Source: Thiobacillus sp.
Lineage (GTDB): Bacteria; Pseudomonadota; Gammaproteobacteria; Burkholderiales; Thiobacillaceae
Length of the DNA stretch: 18,555 nt
NCBI GenBank assembly: GCA_011391285.1
Contig: JAABQU010000236.1
Coordinates: forward strand, 1-18,555
Direction of reading: 5' to 3'
The notes beneath the pieces were generated by a model. It was not told the origin of the DNA. It did no database searches and worked only from the letters and a program-made list of their open reading frames with translations. Position 1 is the stretch's first letter. Every line of letters begins with the position of its first letter. Below, one piece after another: positions 1 to 7,333 of the stretch. A program made the position numbers and the translations under genes.

Positions 1-1
1 T

Positions 2-877
2 GGCTCGCCCCTGCTGTTCAATACCGCGCTGAAGTTCGGCCAGAGCCTGCGCGGCTTCATGCCCGATTTTCTGCAGGCGCGCATTCCCGCAGCAGAAGCC
101 GCGGGCGACTGGCCCGCAACGCGCCATGCCCGCCGCATGCTGGTCCTGCAGGGGTGCGTGCAACCCGGCCTCAAGCCCAATATCAACGCCGCCACCGCGC
201 GCGTGCTCGACCGCATCGGCATCTCGCTGATCGCCGCGGAAGAAGCCGGCTGCTGCGGCGCGCTGGCGCACCATCTCAACGATACCGAAGCAGGGCTGGA
301 TGCCGCGCGCCGCAACATCGACGCCTGGCTTCCACACCTTAACGCCGGCGTGGAAGCCATCGTGATGACCGCCTCGGGCTGCGGCGTGATGGTGAAGGAC
401 TATGGCTGGCTGCTGCGCAACGACCCCACTTATGCGGAAAAGGCTGCACGGGTCTCCGCCGCGACGAAGGACATTTCGGAGGTGCTCGTCACCGAACGCG
501 AAGCCCTGAAACCACTGACCGCTCACCGCTCACCGCTTGCAAACAAACGCATCGCCTACCACCCTCCCTGCACCCTGCAGCACGGGCAGAAACTCAGCGG
601 CGGCGTCGAGACGCTGCTCGCCGACGCCGGCTTCGAGCTCACCCCGGTGGCAGAAAAGCACCTCTGCTGCGGCTCGGCCGGCACCTATTCGATCCTGCAG
701 CCGGAGATCGCGGACCAGCTCAAGACACGCAAGCTGGGCAACCTCCAGGCGGGCCAGCCGGAACTGATCGCCACCGCCAATATCGGTTGCCTCACCCACC
801 TGCAGTCGGGTACCGGGATTCCGGTGCGGCACTGGGTGGAACTCCTGGACGAAGCGCTGGAAAAAACGCCGGCGTAA
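2..877 (+). CDS. glcF: Glycolate oxidase iron-sulfur subunit GlcF, 5' end outside window
   Basis: This is the C-terminal part (about 291 residues) of the electron-transfer subunit of glycolate oxidase (GlcDEF), which oxidises glycolate to glyoxylate at the membrane. The reading frame is open from base 2, and the residues before the first ATG at 59 (GSPLLFNTALKFGQSLRGF) belong to the protein, so the gene starts upstream of the window; the family is about 400 residues long. Two CCG (DUF224) cysteine domains are visible: one with QGCVQP and AGCCGALAHH (about bases 148-275), one with YHPPCTLQHG and HLCCGSAGTYS (about 556-690), followed by NIGCLTHLQ. The two N-terminal ferredoxin-type CxxC clusters should lie in the missing part. 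glcD and glcE are expected upstream. The gene converges on mobA with a 70-base gap in which I see no convincing terminator. Confidence 0.93.
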   Translation, partial: GSPLLFNTALKFGQSLRGFMPDFLQARIPAAEAAGDWPATRHARRMLVLQGCVQPGLKPNINAATARVLDRIGISLIAAEEAGCCGALAHHLNDTEAGLDAARRNIDAWLPHLNAGVEAIVMTASGCGVMVKDYGWLLRNDPTYAEKAARVSAATKDISEVLVTEREALKPLTAHRSPLANKRIAYHPPCTLQHGQKLSGGVETLLADAGFELTPVAEKHLCCGSAGTYSILQPEIADQLKTRKLGNLQAGQPELIATANIGCLTHLQSGTGIPVRHWVELLDEALEKTPA

Positions 878-947
878 GCACGCGAGGCGCTTTTTCGGCC
901 TGCTGCAGCGGTGCGCACGCTTTCGTGACTCGCCGCGGCCACCCGCC

Positions 948-1520
948 TCAGGTCGCGCGCAGGTCCTGCGGCTGGTTGAAGTTGGCGAAACAGGCGGCAT
1001 TGAACCGCACGGTCGTTGAAGCCAGGCCAGCCTGCCAGTGGCGCACGGCACGCTCGCCACGCGCCAGGTACGCTTCCAGGCCGTCGCGCTGGTCGGTGCG
1101 CACGATGAAACAACTGTGGTGCACACGCGCGTCGTCGGCCGCCACCGCCAGCGGCACGCCTGCCTGCTGCGCCGCGGCCAGCAGACGCCCCGCCAGATCG
1201 CCCGGCAGGTGCGGAGTGTCGCACGGCACGACCAGCAGCCAGTCCGCATCCACCGCCTGCATTACCGCCAGCACCCCGGCCAGGGGACCGGGATAGCCGG
1301 GCAGGGTGTCGGGCAGGACGCGATGGCCGTAGGCTGCGTAGATATCGGGATTGCGATTGGCGCTGATCACCAGTTCGCCGACCTGCGGTACCAGGACGGC
1401 GAGCGCCCACTCGACCAGCGGACGCCCCTGATACGCGATCAATCCCTTGTCGACCCCCCCCATGCGGCGGCCCTGGCCACCGGCCAGAATGACGGCGGCA
1501 ACACGATCAGCGGCGGACAT
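948..1520 (-). CDS. mobA: Molybdenum cofactor guanylyltransferase MobA
   Basis: MobA transfers GMP from GTP to molybdopterin to make the MGD form of the molybdenum cofactor in the cytoplasm. The predicted protein is 190 residues, against about 194 for the E. coli enzyme. The nucleotide-binding signature LAGGQGRRMGGVDK spans residues 12-25, and the metal-binding aspartate lies in PCDTPHLP (D101, the same number as in E. coli). The frame stays open upstream to 1658, but that stretch is only the other-frame reading of the preceding gene; the ATG at 1520 places the signature at the usual distance from the N-terminus. This start overlaps the end of the glycosyltransferase gene by 14 bases, which suggests translational coupling, and no strong ribosome binding site is visible. 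It is the last gene of a three-gene operon; the functional link to its neighbours is unclear. Confidence 0.92.
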   Translation of the reverse strand: MSAADRVAAVILAGGQGRRMGGVDKGLIAYQGRPLVEWALAVLVPQVGELVISANRNPDIYAAYGHRVLPDTLPGYPGPLAGVLAVMQAVDADWLLVVPCDTPHLPGDLAGRLLAAAQQAGVPLAVAADDARVHHSCFIVRTDQRDGLEAYLARGERAVRHWQAGLASTTVRFNAACFANFNQPQDLRAT

Positions 1521-3087
1521 AGAGGTGGAAGCGGTCGGAGCGGTCGCCGGGACGTGCGCCTTCCCACTGCTTGTGCCAGCCGTACGCAATATTGGGCACG
1601 GCCTCGTTGCGCCGGGTTTCCACCAGCAACCAACCGCAGCCAGTGGCGCCAGGGACAAGCCTCAGACCGCTGTGATAGGCGAGGAGAAGACGCTGCTGGC
1701 TGCGCACCTGTTGGGTCTGGATACAATCGGCGGCGGGCACCCGCGCTACCAGTTCCGCACCGACGCTGGCATAGGACAGGCGGCGATCGAGCGGCGCCTG
1801 GAACAGCGCCATCAACAGCACCCAGATGAAGGTCATGCCCGCGGTCCAAACCAGGATGGGACGCAGCGGCGAGCGCCCGACGCGGGCGAGAAACCCGACC
1901 CAGGCCAGCGTGACGACGAGGCCAAGCGCCAGTGTCCACGGCCGCAGTTCACCTACATGCGTCATGCCCAGCTTGCCCAGCCGTGCCGCCAGTCGTGCTG
2001 GAACGCCAAGATCGTGCGCGCTCCAGTAGAGCCACAGCAGCAGCCCGATGAAGCCGAACAGCATCACCGCAAACCACAGCAGGGCATTGGCCGCGCCACG
2101 TTTCAGCGTGAACAGGCCGGCGGAACCCAGCAGCGCCAGCGGCAAAAGCAGAATCAGCCCCTGTTCCTCGCCGGGGCGCGCGGCCAGGGCGTACAGGCCC
2201 AGCAGGCCCGCCAGCGCCGCAACCGGCAGCGCGATGCCTGGCGTGCGCCATTGCCGCCGCGCCCGGTAAACCGCCCATGCCGCGAGGGGCCATGCCGGCC
2301 AGGCATACCAGCCGAGGATGCCCGGAAAGTAGCCGGGGCGCAGGCCGTCGGCGTCCAGCCAGCGCTGCAGATTGAATACCCGCACCAACGAAATGCCCTG
2401 CGCTGCCAGAAAGGCCAGCCATGCTGCAGCGGCGAGCAGCGCCCCCGCCAGGCCCCAGAACAAAGCGCGATATGCCGCAGGGCTGCGGTAATCCGCCAGC
2501 AGCAGGGGCAACAGCGCCGCCAGCATCAGGAACAGCGCCGCTTCCGCCGCACTGCCGGCCGCCAGCATCAAGGCCGCGCCACCGGCCAGTGCGCCGGCGC
2601 CAACCCCCCAGCCGCTGCGAGCGGCATGCGGCAGGCTGGCAATGCCGTACAGCATCATCGCCGCGGCCGCGAACTGGGCAGTATGGGCGTTGAGTTCGTG
2701 GCCCCGCACCAGCAGCCCCACGCACCCCAGCAATATCAGCGCAGCGGCCCATCCAGATTCCGCGCCGTACAGCACGCGGGCTGTGCGCATCATAAAAAAC
2801 AGCGCCATCGTGACGAACAACCCCGAGGCCAGCCGCGCACCGTCGGCCAGGGGCAGGATTGGCGCCGTGAGCCACGCGGTGGCCTGCGCCACCCAGTAAT
2901 ACAGGGGTGTAGTGGCGATCGCGGTCTGCGGCGCGGCGCCGCTTTGCTGCAGCAGCCACAACTGCACGAAGTGATCGCCGTCGCCGCCTTTCCAGGGCGC
3001 ATGCCCGACCAACCCCGGCAGCAGCCAGGCTACGCAAAGCAGCAACAGCCCGAGCTGCGAAAGGGTCGCTGTGCAGCAGCGGGGCAT
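1507..3087 (-). CDS. GT39/ArnT-like polytopic membrane glycosyltransferase
   Basis: This is a very hydrophobic protein of 526 residues with about eleven to thirteen predicted membrane segments, the first in the N-terminal stretch after residue 10 (LGLLLLCVAWLLPGLVG). The layout fits the GT39/PMT_2 family, which moves sugars from polyprenyl-phosphate carriers onto lipids or proteins on the periplasmic face. After helix 1 comes HAPWKGGDGDHF, where family members normally have the catalytic acidic loop (PWxxDE type), then TTPLYYWVAQ, which matches the conserved GPLYYW-like segment. The C-terminal 90 residues form a soluble tail. The substrate cannot be deduced. The start is uncertain: a TTG at 3144 would overlap the upstream protease stop by 11 bases, while the ATG at 3087 puts helix 1 near the N-terminus. 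A dispersed repeat lies between the two, which favours the ATG. Neither start has a clear ribosome binding site. Confidence 0.75.
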   Translation of the reverse strand: MPRCCTATLSQLGLLLLCVAWLLPGLVGHAPWKGGDGDHFVQLWLLQQSGAAPQTAIATTPLYYWVAQATAWLTAPILPLADGARLASGLFVTMALFFMMRTARVLYGAESGWAAALILLGCVGLLVRGHELNAHTAQFAAAAMMLYGIASLPHAARSGWGVGAGALAGGAALMLAAGSAAEAALFLMLAALLPLLLADYRSPAAYRALFWGLAGALLAAAAWLAFLAAQGISLVRVFNLQRWLDADGLRPGYFPGILGWYAWPAWPLAAWAVYRARRQWRTPGIALPVAALAGLLGLYALAARPGEEQGLILLLPLALLGSAGLFTLKRGAANALLWFAVMLFGFIGLLLWLYWSAHDLGVPARLAARLGKLGMTHVGELRPWTLALGLVVTLAWVGFLARVGRSPLRPILVWTAGMTFIWVLLMALFQAPLDRRLSYASVGAELVARVPAADCIQTQQVRSQQRLLLAYHSGLRLVPGATGCGWLLVETRRNEAVPNIAYGWHKQWEGARPGDRSDRFHLYVRR

Positions 3088-3101
3088 CCATCGGCGCACG
3101 C

Positions 3102-3117
3102 CTTGCGGGTGCTGCGG
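3102..3117 (+). repeat. Dispersed repeat, copy A (short)
   Basis: The 16 bases CTTGCGGGTGCTGCGG are identical to bases 6452-6467 between trxA and rho, and the core GCGGGTGCTG recurs at 17948 and 18059. Here the repeat lies between the protease stop and the preferred start of the glycosyltransferase gene. The bases to its left (CGGCGCACGC) are only a rough match to the longer copies, so this is a degenerate or partial copy. Confidence 0.55.
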
Positions 3118-3133
3118 AAGGGGGCGCGGGGCC

Positions 3134-4585
3134 TTACTGGACAATTTTGAGAAGCTGGCCAGGTTTCGGCTCGCCGCCAGGATAAAGACCGTTCATCAGC
3201 CGCAACTGGCTTTCCGCGTCGGCCCCCAACGGCGACTGCCCAGCCAGGCCCGCCATCGTCGTGCCGGGCTGGGCTGTCACCAGTCGCAGCACGTACGGCC
3301 GGGCCGCCAGTTTCTCGGCCGGGGTGATCGAACGGAAGCTGTTGATCGCTGCGCGCAGGGTGCTGCGCTCCCGGTCGTAAGTCGACTTGTCCCTGGCCAT
3401 GCCGGCAATCAGATACTGCGCGCCGTTGAACACCACGGCCGCCACCACCACCGGCTTGCCCTGCTGCGAACCGGCGGCGAATGCGGCCGGATAGCCGCTC
3501 AACTTGCCGCTGTCGTAGCGCGCCCCTGTATCCAGCTTGAGGCCCTTTTGCAGGGTTTCCAGCGGCTTGTCGTTCTTGGGCCCCGGATGCAGTTCGACCA
3601 GCGCGTCGCCCTGGGGACTCAGCGCCACCACCCGATCAGGCCGATTCTGCACCCGCCAGCCCTGCGGAAACTGGATCGCCAGGCCGAGCTTTTCGTGTAG
3701 CAGCATGTTGTTGCGGATCACCCCCTGCTCGGGACTGTCGCCAAAATAGACTCCGGCCATCTTCTGCAGATAGTCGCTGCGGTTGTCACGCGGGTTGGCA
3801 ACGGTGTATTTGTTCGCCTCGCCCACCACCTGCTTGAGTCGCACGTCGTTGCTGGGGTGGGTGTCGAAGGTACCGTGATAGGTGCGCGGCTGGCGGCCAT
3901 CCCGTCTGGCCTGTTCGGCAGCGAACAGCTCCTGGTTTTTCAGCACACCGACGACGTCGATCATCGCCTGCGGGTTGTAGCCGGTCTTCGCCAGATATTC
4001 GGCGCCAAGGCGGTCGGACTCCAGTTCGTGCTCACGGCCATAGCCCGCGGTCCAGGCCTGCGCCAGCGTCTGCAGCAGCGACGCGCCCGCCTGGTTGCCC
4101 AGACCCGGCACCAGGATCGAGCCCAGCACCGCGCCCAGGCCCGCGGCGGTCTGCGCACTTTGCTGGCGCACGCCGTGACGCGCGGTGACGTGGCCGATCT
4201 CGTGGCCGACCACGCCAGCCAGTTCGGCCTCGGAATTGAGGTAGGCCATGATGCCGCGCGTGATATAGACATAGCCGCCCGGCAAGGCGAAGGCGTTGAC
4301 GTCGGGACTGTCGACCACGGTGAAATGCCATTTGAGGCCGGACCGGTGACTCTGTTTTGCCAGCCGTTGGCCAACCTCGTTCACGTAGGCCTGCAGCGCA
4401 GGATGATCCAGCGCCGCGTATTCCTTCAGCACGTCCTGGTGTGCCTGTGCCCCCATCTGGATTTCCTGCTGCTCCGACATCAGCACGAAGTCCTTGTCGC
4501 CGGTCACCGGATTCTGCGCGCAATGCGTCAGCGACAGTGCGCCCAGGGCGATCACGGCAAGTCGGCGAAAAGCTTGGGGGGTCAC
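3134..4585 (-). CDS. M48-family zinc metalloprotease (BepA/YfgC-like), LysM-like C-terminus
   Basis: This is a secreted zinc protease of 483 residues, of the group that includes the periplasmic quality-control protease BepA. The zinc-site motif HEIGH is at residues 128-132 (in VVGHEIGHVTARHG) and the third ligand is E187 in EHELESDRLG. The N-terminus (TPQAFRRLAVIALGALSLTHC) is an export signal ending in a lipobox-like cysteine, but the residue before the cysteine is His, which is atypical. The last 60 residues, ending GEPKPGQLLKIV, resemble a LysM-like fold; the middle (QFPQGWRV) is shared by proteobacterial relatives. GTG at 4585 is chosen because AAGGAAGA lies 7 bases upstream; the ATG at 4648 falls inside the rpmE terminator. 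It is the first gene of the operon with the glycosyltransferase and mobA. Likely role: envelope or outer-membrane protein quality control; the substrate is unknown. Confidence 0.88.
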   Translation of the reverse strand: MTPQAFRRLAVIALGALSLTHCAQNPVTGDKDFVLMSEQQEIQMGAQAHQDVLKEYAALDHPALQAYVNEVGQRLAKQSHRSGLKWHFTVVDSPDVNAFALPGGYVYITRGIMAYLNSEAELAGVVGHEIGHVTARHGVRQQSAQTAAGLGAVLGSILVPGLGNQAGASLLQTLAQAWTAGYGREHELESDRLGAEYLAKTGYNPQAMIDVVGVLKNQELFAAEQARRDGRQPRTYHGTFDTHPSNDVRLKQVVGEANKYTVANPRDNRSDYLQKMAGVYFGDSPEQGVIRNNMLLHEKLGLAIQFPQGWRVQNRPDRVVALSPQGDALVELHPGPKNDKPLETLQKGLKLDTGARYDSGKLSGYPAAFAAGSQQGKPVVVAAVVFNGAQYLIAGMARDKSTYDRERSTLRAAINSFRSITPAEKLAARPYVLRLVTAQPGTTMAGLAGQSPLGADAESQLRLMNGLYPGGEPKPGQLLKIVQ

Positions 4586-4643
4586 GTCAGTCTCTTCCTT
4601 GGGTGGCGATGCTAGAGATGATACCGACTGCTTGCGGCGAAAA

Positions 4644-4676
4644 TGCAAAAAGCGGCCGAAGCCGCTTTCGATTGCA
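4644..4676 (-). terminator. Intrinsic terminator of rpmE
   Basis: On the minus strand an 8-bp stem AAAGCGGC / GCCGCTTT closed by a TTCG tetraloop (stem arms at 4661-4668 and 4649-4656) runs into five T residues, 25 bases or more beyond the rpmE stop. TGCA on both flanks can extend the pairing. It separates rpmE from the protease operon. Confidence 0.88.
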
Positions 4677-4701
4677 TCACGCGTATGCCGTTCAGACCAG
4701 C

Positions 4702-4908
4702 TTACTTCATGCCGTAGCGCTGACGGAACTTCTCGACGCGGCCGGCGGTGTCCACAATCTTCTGCTTGCCGGTGTAAAACGGATGGCAGGCCGAGCAGAC
4801 TTCCACGTGCAGGCCGGGTTTGCCAAGCGTGGAGCGGGTTTTAAAGGTGCTGCCACAGGAGCAGGTCACGGTCAATTCGTTGTAATCGGGGTGAATGCCG
4901 GCTTTCAT
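4702..4908 (-). CDS. rpmE: 50S ribosomal protein bL31 (zinc-binding form)
   Basis: This is a 68-residue structural protein of the large ribosomal subunit, at the subunit interface. It has MKAGIHPDY at the start, HPFYTGKQ near the end of the conserved core, and the zinc-binding cysteines C16, C18, C38 and C41 (CSC and CSAC), so it is the C+ form that holds zinc, as in E. coli RpmE. The ATG at 4908 is preceded by AAGGA six bases upstream. It lies downstream of rho on the same strand but has its own promoter and terminator, so it is probably transcribed largely on its own. C+ bL31 is often replaced by a zinc-free paralogue under zinc starvation; no such paralogue is present here. Confidence 0.97.
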   Translation of the reverse strand: MKAGIHPDYNELTVTCSCGSTFKTRSTLGKPGLHVEVCSACHPFYTGKQKIVDTAGRVEKFRQRYGMK

Positions 4909-4945
4909 GGCAATTCCTTAATGGGTTGAATTCGGAGAACGCAGG

Positions 4946-4974
4946 AGTATATAGGGCCCGGCCACGACACGCAA
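4946..4974 (-). promoter_or_regulatory. Sigma-70-type promoter of rpmE
   Basis: Read on the minus strand, TTGCGT (4969-4974) and TATACT (4946-4951) are separated by exactly 17 bases. The -10 matches five of six consensus positions and the -35 three of six. The start point would leave a leader of about 30 bases before the rpmE ribosome binding site. Confidence 0.7.
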
Positions 4975-4984
4975 TCATTTTTTG

Positions 4985-5071
4985 TGTCCGCGAAGGACGC
5001 GAAGAGGCGCGAAGGAAAATTCAAGAATCAGCTCTGGGTTCGACGAATCTCTTCGCGTTCCTTCGCGGACA
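4985..5071. repeat. Long inverted repeat of CGCGAAG type downstream of rho
   Basis: The left arm at 4985-5006 (TGTCCGCGAAGGA then CGCGAAGAG) and the right arm at 5049-5071 are reverse complements over 22 bp with a single extra base in the right arm. The 42-base centre contains a further GCGCGAAGGAAAA unit. It lies 17 bases past the rho stop. No T-run follows the stem on the minus strand (it is followed by ACAAAAAATG), so it is not a canonical intrinsic terminator for rho. The unit CTTCGCG..CCTTCGCG resembles a dispersed repeat that I recall from many proteobacterial genomes; that is from memory, not checked. Confidence 0.8.
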
Positions 5072-5087
5072 AATGCCTATTTCGCCG

Positions 5088-6347
5088 TTACCCGCGCCGC
5101 ATGGAATCGAAAAACTCGCCGTTGTTCTTGGTCGCGCGGATCTTGTCCAGCAGAAACTCCATCGCCTCCATGTCGTCCATCGGGTAGAGCAGCTTCCTCA
5201 ACACCCACACCTTTTGCAGGATGTCGTGCGGCATCAACAGTTCTTCGCGACGGGTGCCGGAGCGGTTGACGTTGATCGCCGGGTACTGGCGCTTCTCGGC
5301 CATCTTGCGGTCGAGGTGGATTTCGAGGTTGCCGGTGCCCTTGAATTCCTCGTAGATGACGTCGTCCATGCGGCTGCCGGTGTCGACCAGCGCAGTGGCG
5401 ATGATGGTGAGGCTGCCGCCCTCCTCGATGTTGCGCGCAGCGCCGAAGAAGCGCTTCGGCTTCTGCAGCGCGTTGGCGTCGACGCCGCCGGTGAGCACCT
5501 TGCCGGAAGCCGGCTGCACGGCGTTGTAGGCACGTGCCAGGCGGGTGATGGAGTCGAGCAGGATCACCACGTCCTTCTTGTGCTCGACCAGGCGCTTGGC
5601 CCGTTCGATCACCATCTCGGCCACCTGAACATGGCGGCTGGCCGGTTCGTCGAAGGTCGAGGCAACGACTTCGCCGCGCACGGTGCGGCTCATCTCGGTC
5701 ACTTCTTCCGGACGTTCGTCGATCAGCAGCACGAACAGCACGACTTCCGGATGGTTGGAGCTGATGGCGTGGGCGATATGCTGCAGCATCACGGTCTTGC
5801 CGGTCTTCGGCGGTGCCACCAGCAGGCCGCGCTGGCCCTTGCCGATCGGGGCGACGATGTCGATCACGCGGCTGGTGATGTTTTCCTCGGCCTTGACGTC
5901 GCGCTCCAGCTTGAGCGGTTTGTCCGGATGCAGCGGCGTGAGGTTCTCGAACAGGATCTTGTTCTTGCTGGCCTCGGGCGGTTCGCCGTTGATCAGGTCG
6001 AGCTTGGTCATCGCCGAATAGCGTTCACCATCCTTCGGCGTGCGGATCTCCCCTTCGATCTTGTCGCCGGTATGCAGGTTGAAGCGGCGGATCTGCGACG
6101 GCGACACGTAGATGTCGTCGGTGTTGGCGAGATACGAGGTTTCCGGCGACCGCAGGAACCCGAACCCATCCGGCAGCACTTCCAGCACACCATCTCCATA
6201 GATGCTCTCGCCGCGCTTGGCCAGCGTTTTCAGGATGGTGAAAATCAGTTCCTGTTTGCGAAAACGGTTGGCGTTGTCGATGCCATTGGCGGCAGCGATT
6301 TCGAGAAGTTCGGTGATGGGTTTCTGCTTGAGTTCGGAGAGATGCAT
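5088..6347 (-). CDS. rho: Transcription termination factor Rho
   Basis: Rho is a hexameric RNA-binding ATPase that ends transcription and separates the transcript from RNA polymerase. The protein is 419 residues, the standard length. It starts [18 protein letters not shown], the usual Rho N-terminus; an RNA-binding cold-shock-like domain follows (about 50-125, with [17 protein letters not shown]), then the ATPase core. Walker A is APPKTGKT (178-185, with K181 and K184 as in E. coli), Walker B is [10 protein letters not shown], and the secondary RNA-binding Q-loop and R-loop segments ([22 protein letters not shown]) are present. The frame is open up to 6530, giving a Pro/Ser-rich extension, but that stretch is repeat DNA and overlaps trxA; the ATG at 6347 is the family start. 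No strong ribosome binding site is visible (CAGGCCTCTCCC). It follows trxA on the same strand, probably co-transcribed. Confidence 0.96.
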   Translation of the reverse strand: MHLSELKQKPITELLEIAAANGIDNANRFRKQELIFTILKTLAKRGESIYGDGVLEVLPDGFGFLRSPETSYLANTDDIYVSPSQIRRFNLHTGDKIEGEIRTPKDGERYSAMTKLDLINGEPPEASKNKILFENLTPLHPDKPLKLERDVKAEENITSRVIDIVAPIGKGQRGLLVAPPKTGKTVMLQHIAHAISSNHPEVVLFVLLIDERPEEVTEMSRTVRGEVVASTFDEPASRHVQVAEMVIERAKRLVEHKKDVVILLDSITRLARAYNAVQPASGKVLTGGVDANALQKPKRFFGAARNIEEGGSLTIIATALVDTGSRMDDVIYEEFKGTGNLEIHLDRKMAEKRQYPAINVNRSGTRREELLMPHDILQKVWVLRKLLYPMDDMEAMEFLLDKIRATKNNGEFFDSMRRG

Positions 6348-6387
6348 GGGAGAGGCCTGAATAGGCTCGCTTGAAAGAGCCGGAGGT

Positions 6388-6426
6388 GGGGGGGTGGAGC
6401 CGGACGGCGCTGCGCCGAGACCCCCC
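6388..6426 (-). promoter_or_regulatory. Strong hairpin in the rho 5' leader
   Basis: In the trxA-rho gap, GGGGGGT (6389-6395) pairs with ACCCCCC (6420-6426), and inside it CGGCG (6405-6409) pairs with CGCCG (6413-6417) around a 3-base loop. In the rho mRNA it lies 41 bases before the start codon. There is no T-run after it, so it is a leader structure rather than a terminator. rho genes are known to be autoregulated in E. coli through the leader; a role here is inference only. Confidence 0.5.
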
Positions 6427-6437
6427 GAAGGACGCGT

Positions 6438-6466
6438 GTCTGGCGGCATACTCCTTGCGGGTGCTG
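6438..6466 (+). repeat. Dispersed repeat, copy B
   Basis: This copy has 26 of 29 bases identical to 18040-18068: GTCTGGCGGC is shared exactly, then three single-base differences, then TGCGGGTGCTG is shared exactly. It sits between trxA and rho, 12 bases from the leader hairpin. Translated, both copies read LAAYxxRVL, which explains the spurious open frames over them. Confidence 0.7.
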
Positions 6467-6510
6467 CGGGCTCAGACGGCTCGCGGGGCACTGCGTCCGG
6501 AGAAGGCATA

Positions 6511-6837
6511 TCAGATGTTGCTGTCGACAAAAGCGGTGAGTTGCGACTTGGACAGGGCGCCGACCTTGGTGGCTTCGACGTTGCCGTTCTTGAAAATCAT
6601 CAGGGTGGGAATGCCGCGGATGCCGAACTTCGGCGGAGTGGCCTGGTTTTCGTCGATGTTGAGCTTGCACACCTTGAGCTTGCCGGCGTATTCCTTGGCG
6701 ACTTCGTCGAGAATCGGCGAGATCATCTTGCAGGGGCCGCACCAGTCCGCCCAGTAATCAACCAGCACGGGCACGCCAGCCTGCAGGACTTCCTGTTCGA
6801 AGGAATCGTCGGAAATGTAATGAACATGCTCGCTCAT
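6511..6837 (-). CDS. trxA: Thioredoxin 1
   Basis: This is a 108-residue cytoplasmic disulfide reductant with the active site WCGPC (C33, C36), the cis-proline segment GIPTLMIF, and the helix KFGIRG before it. The length and all key residues match TrxA. The start ATG at 6837 has AGGAG eight bases upstream. It is the first gene of the minus-strand trxA-rho pair, an arrangement common in proteobacteria, and is transcribed away from fdxA. I could not identify a convincing -35/-10 pair in the 161-base divergent region. Confidence 0.97.
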   Translation of the reverse strand: MSEHVHYISDDSFEQEVLQAGVPVLVDYWADWCGPCKMISPILDEVAKEYAGKLKVCKLNIDENQATPPKFGIRGIPTLMIFKNGNVEATKVGALSKSQLTAFVDSNI

Positions 6838-6998
6838 CGGTGAAGCTCCTATTTTTGAATTATGCGGATGGCCAGAAACGGCCTGGATGGTTTGGGAAGA
6901 TGGTAATGCTGGAAATTTCGGTTTTGTGCCGATATGCTACATCAAAATTGCCGCCTGCAAGCAAACGGGCATTTCTCAAATAATCTGGGTAAACACGA

Positions 6999-7322
6999 AT
7001 GACCTACGTTGTAGCTGACGCCTGCGTAAAGTGCAAATATACCGACTGTGTCGATGTCTGTCCGGTTGACTGCTTCCACGAGGGCCCCAACTTCCTCGTC
7101 ATCGACCCCGAGGAGTGCATCGACTGCACCCTGTGCGTGGCCGAATGTCCGGTCGAAGCCATTTATGCCGAAGACGACGTGCCGGACGACCAGCGCGCTT
7201 ACATCGCGCTGAATGCCGAGCTCGCCAAGCAGTGGAAAGTCATCATCGAGAGCAAGGATCCGCTGCCTGACGCCGATGAATGGGCCCAGGTCAAGGACAA
7301 ACTGAAGCATCTGGAGCGCTGA
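6999..7322 (+). CDS. fdxA: Seven-iron ferredoxin (3Fe-4S/4Fe-4S), FdxA type
   Basis: This is a small electron carrier of 107 residues. Its cysteines fit the Azotobacter vinelandii FdI pattern shifted by one: C9, C17 and C50 for the [3Fe-4S] cluster, and C21, C40, C43 and C46 for the [4Fe-4S] cluster; C12 and C25 are additional. The C-terminal 45 residues (ending DKLKHLER) are the usual FdxA extension. The start ATG at 6999 is fixed by the [13 protein letters not shown]-terminus, although the ribosome binding site is weak. addB begins only 11 bases after its stop, so the two are probably co-transcribed. Its redox partner is not indicated by the context. Confidence 0.95.
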   Translation: MTYVVADACVKCKYTDCVDVCPVDCFHEGPNFLVIDPEECIDCTLCVAECPVEAIYAEDDVPDDQRAYIALNAELAKQWKVIIESKDPLPDADEWAQVKDKLKHLER

Positions 7323-7333
7323 GCCGCTTGAAC

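Noticed and set aside
1447..3150. 567-codon open frame on the + strand, antisense to the glycosyltransferase and mobA
   Set aside because: It reads as an Arg/Gln/Pro-rich sequence with no domain, and both minus-strand genes beneath it have clear family features. It is a high-GC shadow.
4618..4648. Promoter for the M48 protease operon (TTGCAT ... TATCAT on the minus strand)
   Set aside because: The spacer is 19 bases and the -35 overlaps the rpmE terminator; the match is too weak to claim.
4985..5071. Possible CRISPR or tandem array because of repeated CGCGAAG units
   Set aside because: The units are in opposite orientations with no regular spacers; it is one inverted repeat.
4985..5071. Intrinsic terminator for rho
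   Set aside because: On the minus strand the stem is followed by A residues, not T residues.
6348..6530. 61-residue N-terminal extension of Rho, Pro/Ser-rich
   Set aside because: Standard Rho starts at the ATG at 6347. The extension is made of repeat B and hairpin DNA and would overlap the end of trxA.
6838..6998. Divergent trxA/fdxA promoters
   Set aside because: I found no -35/-10 pair with acceptable spacing on either strand, though promoters must exist here.
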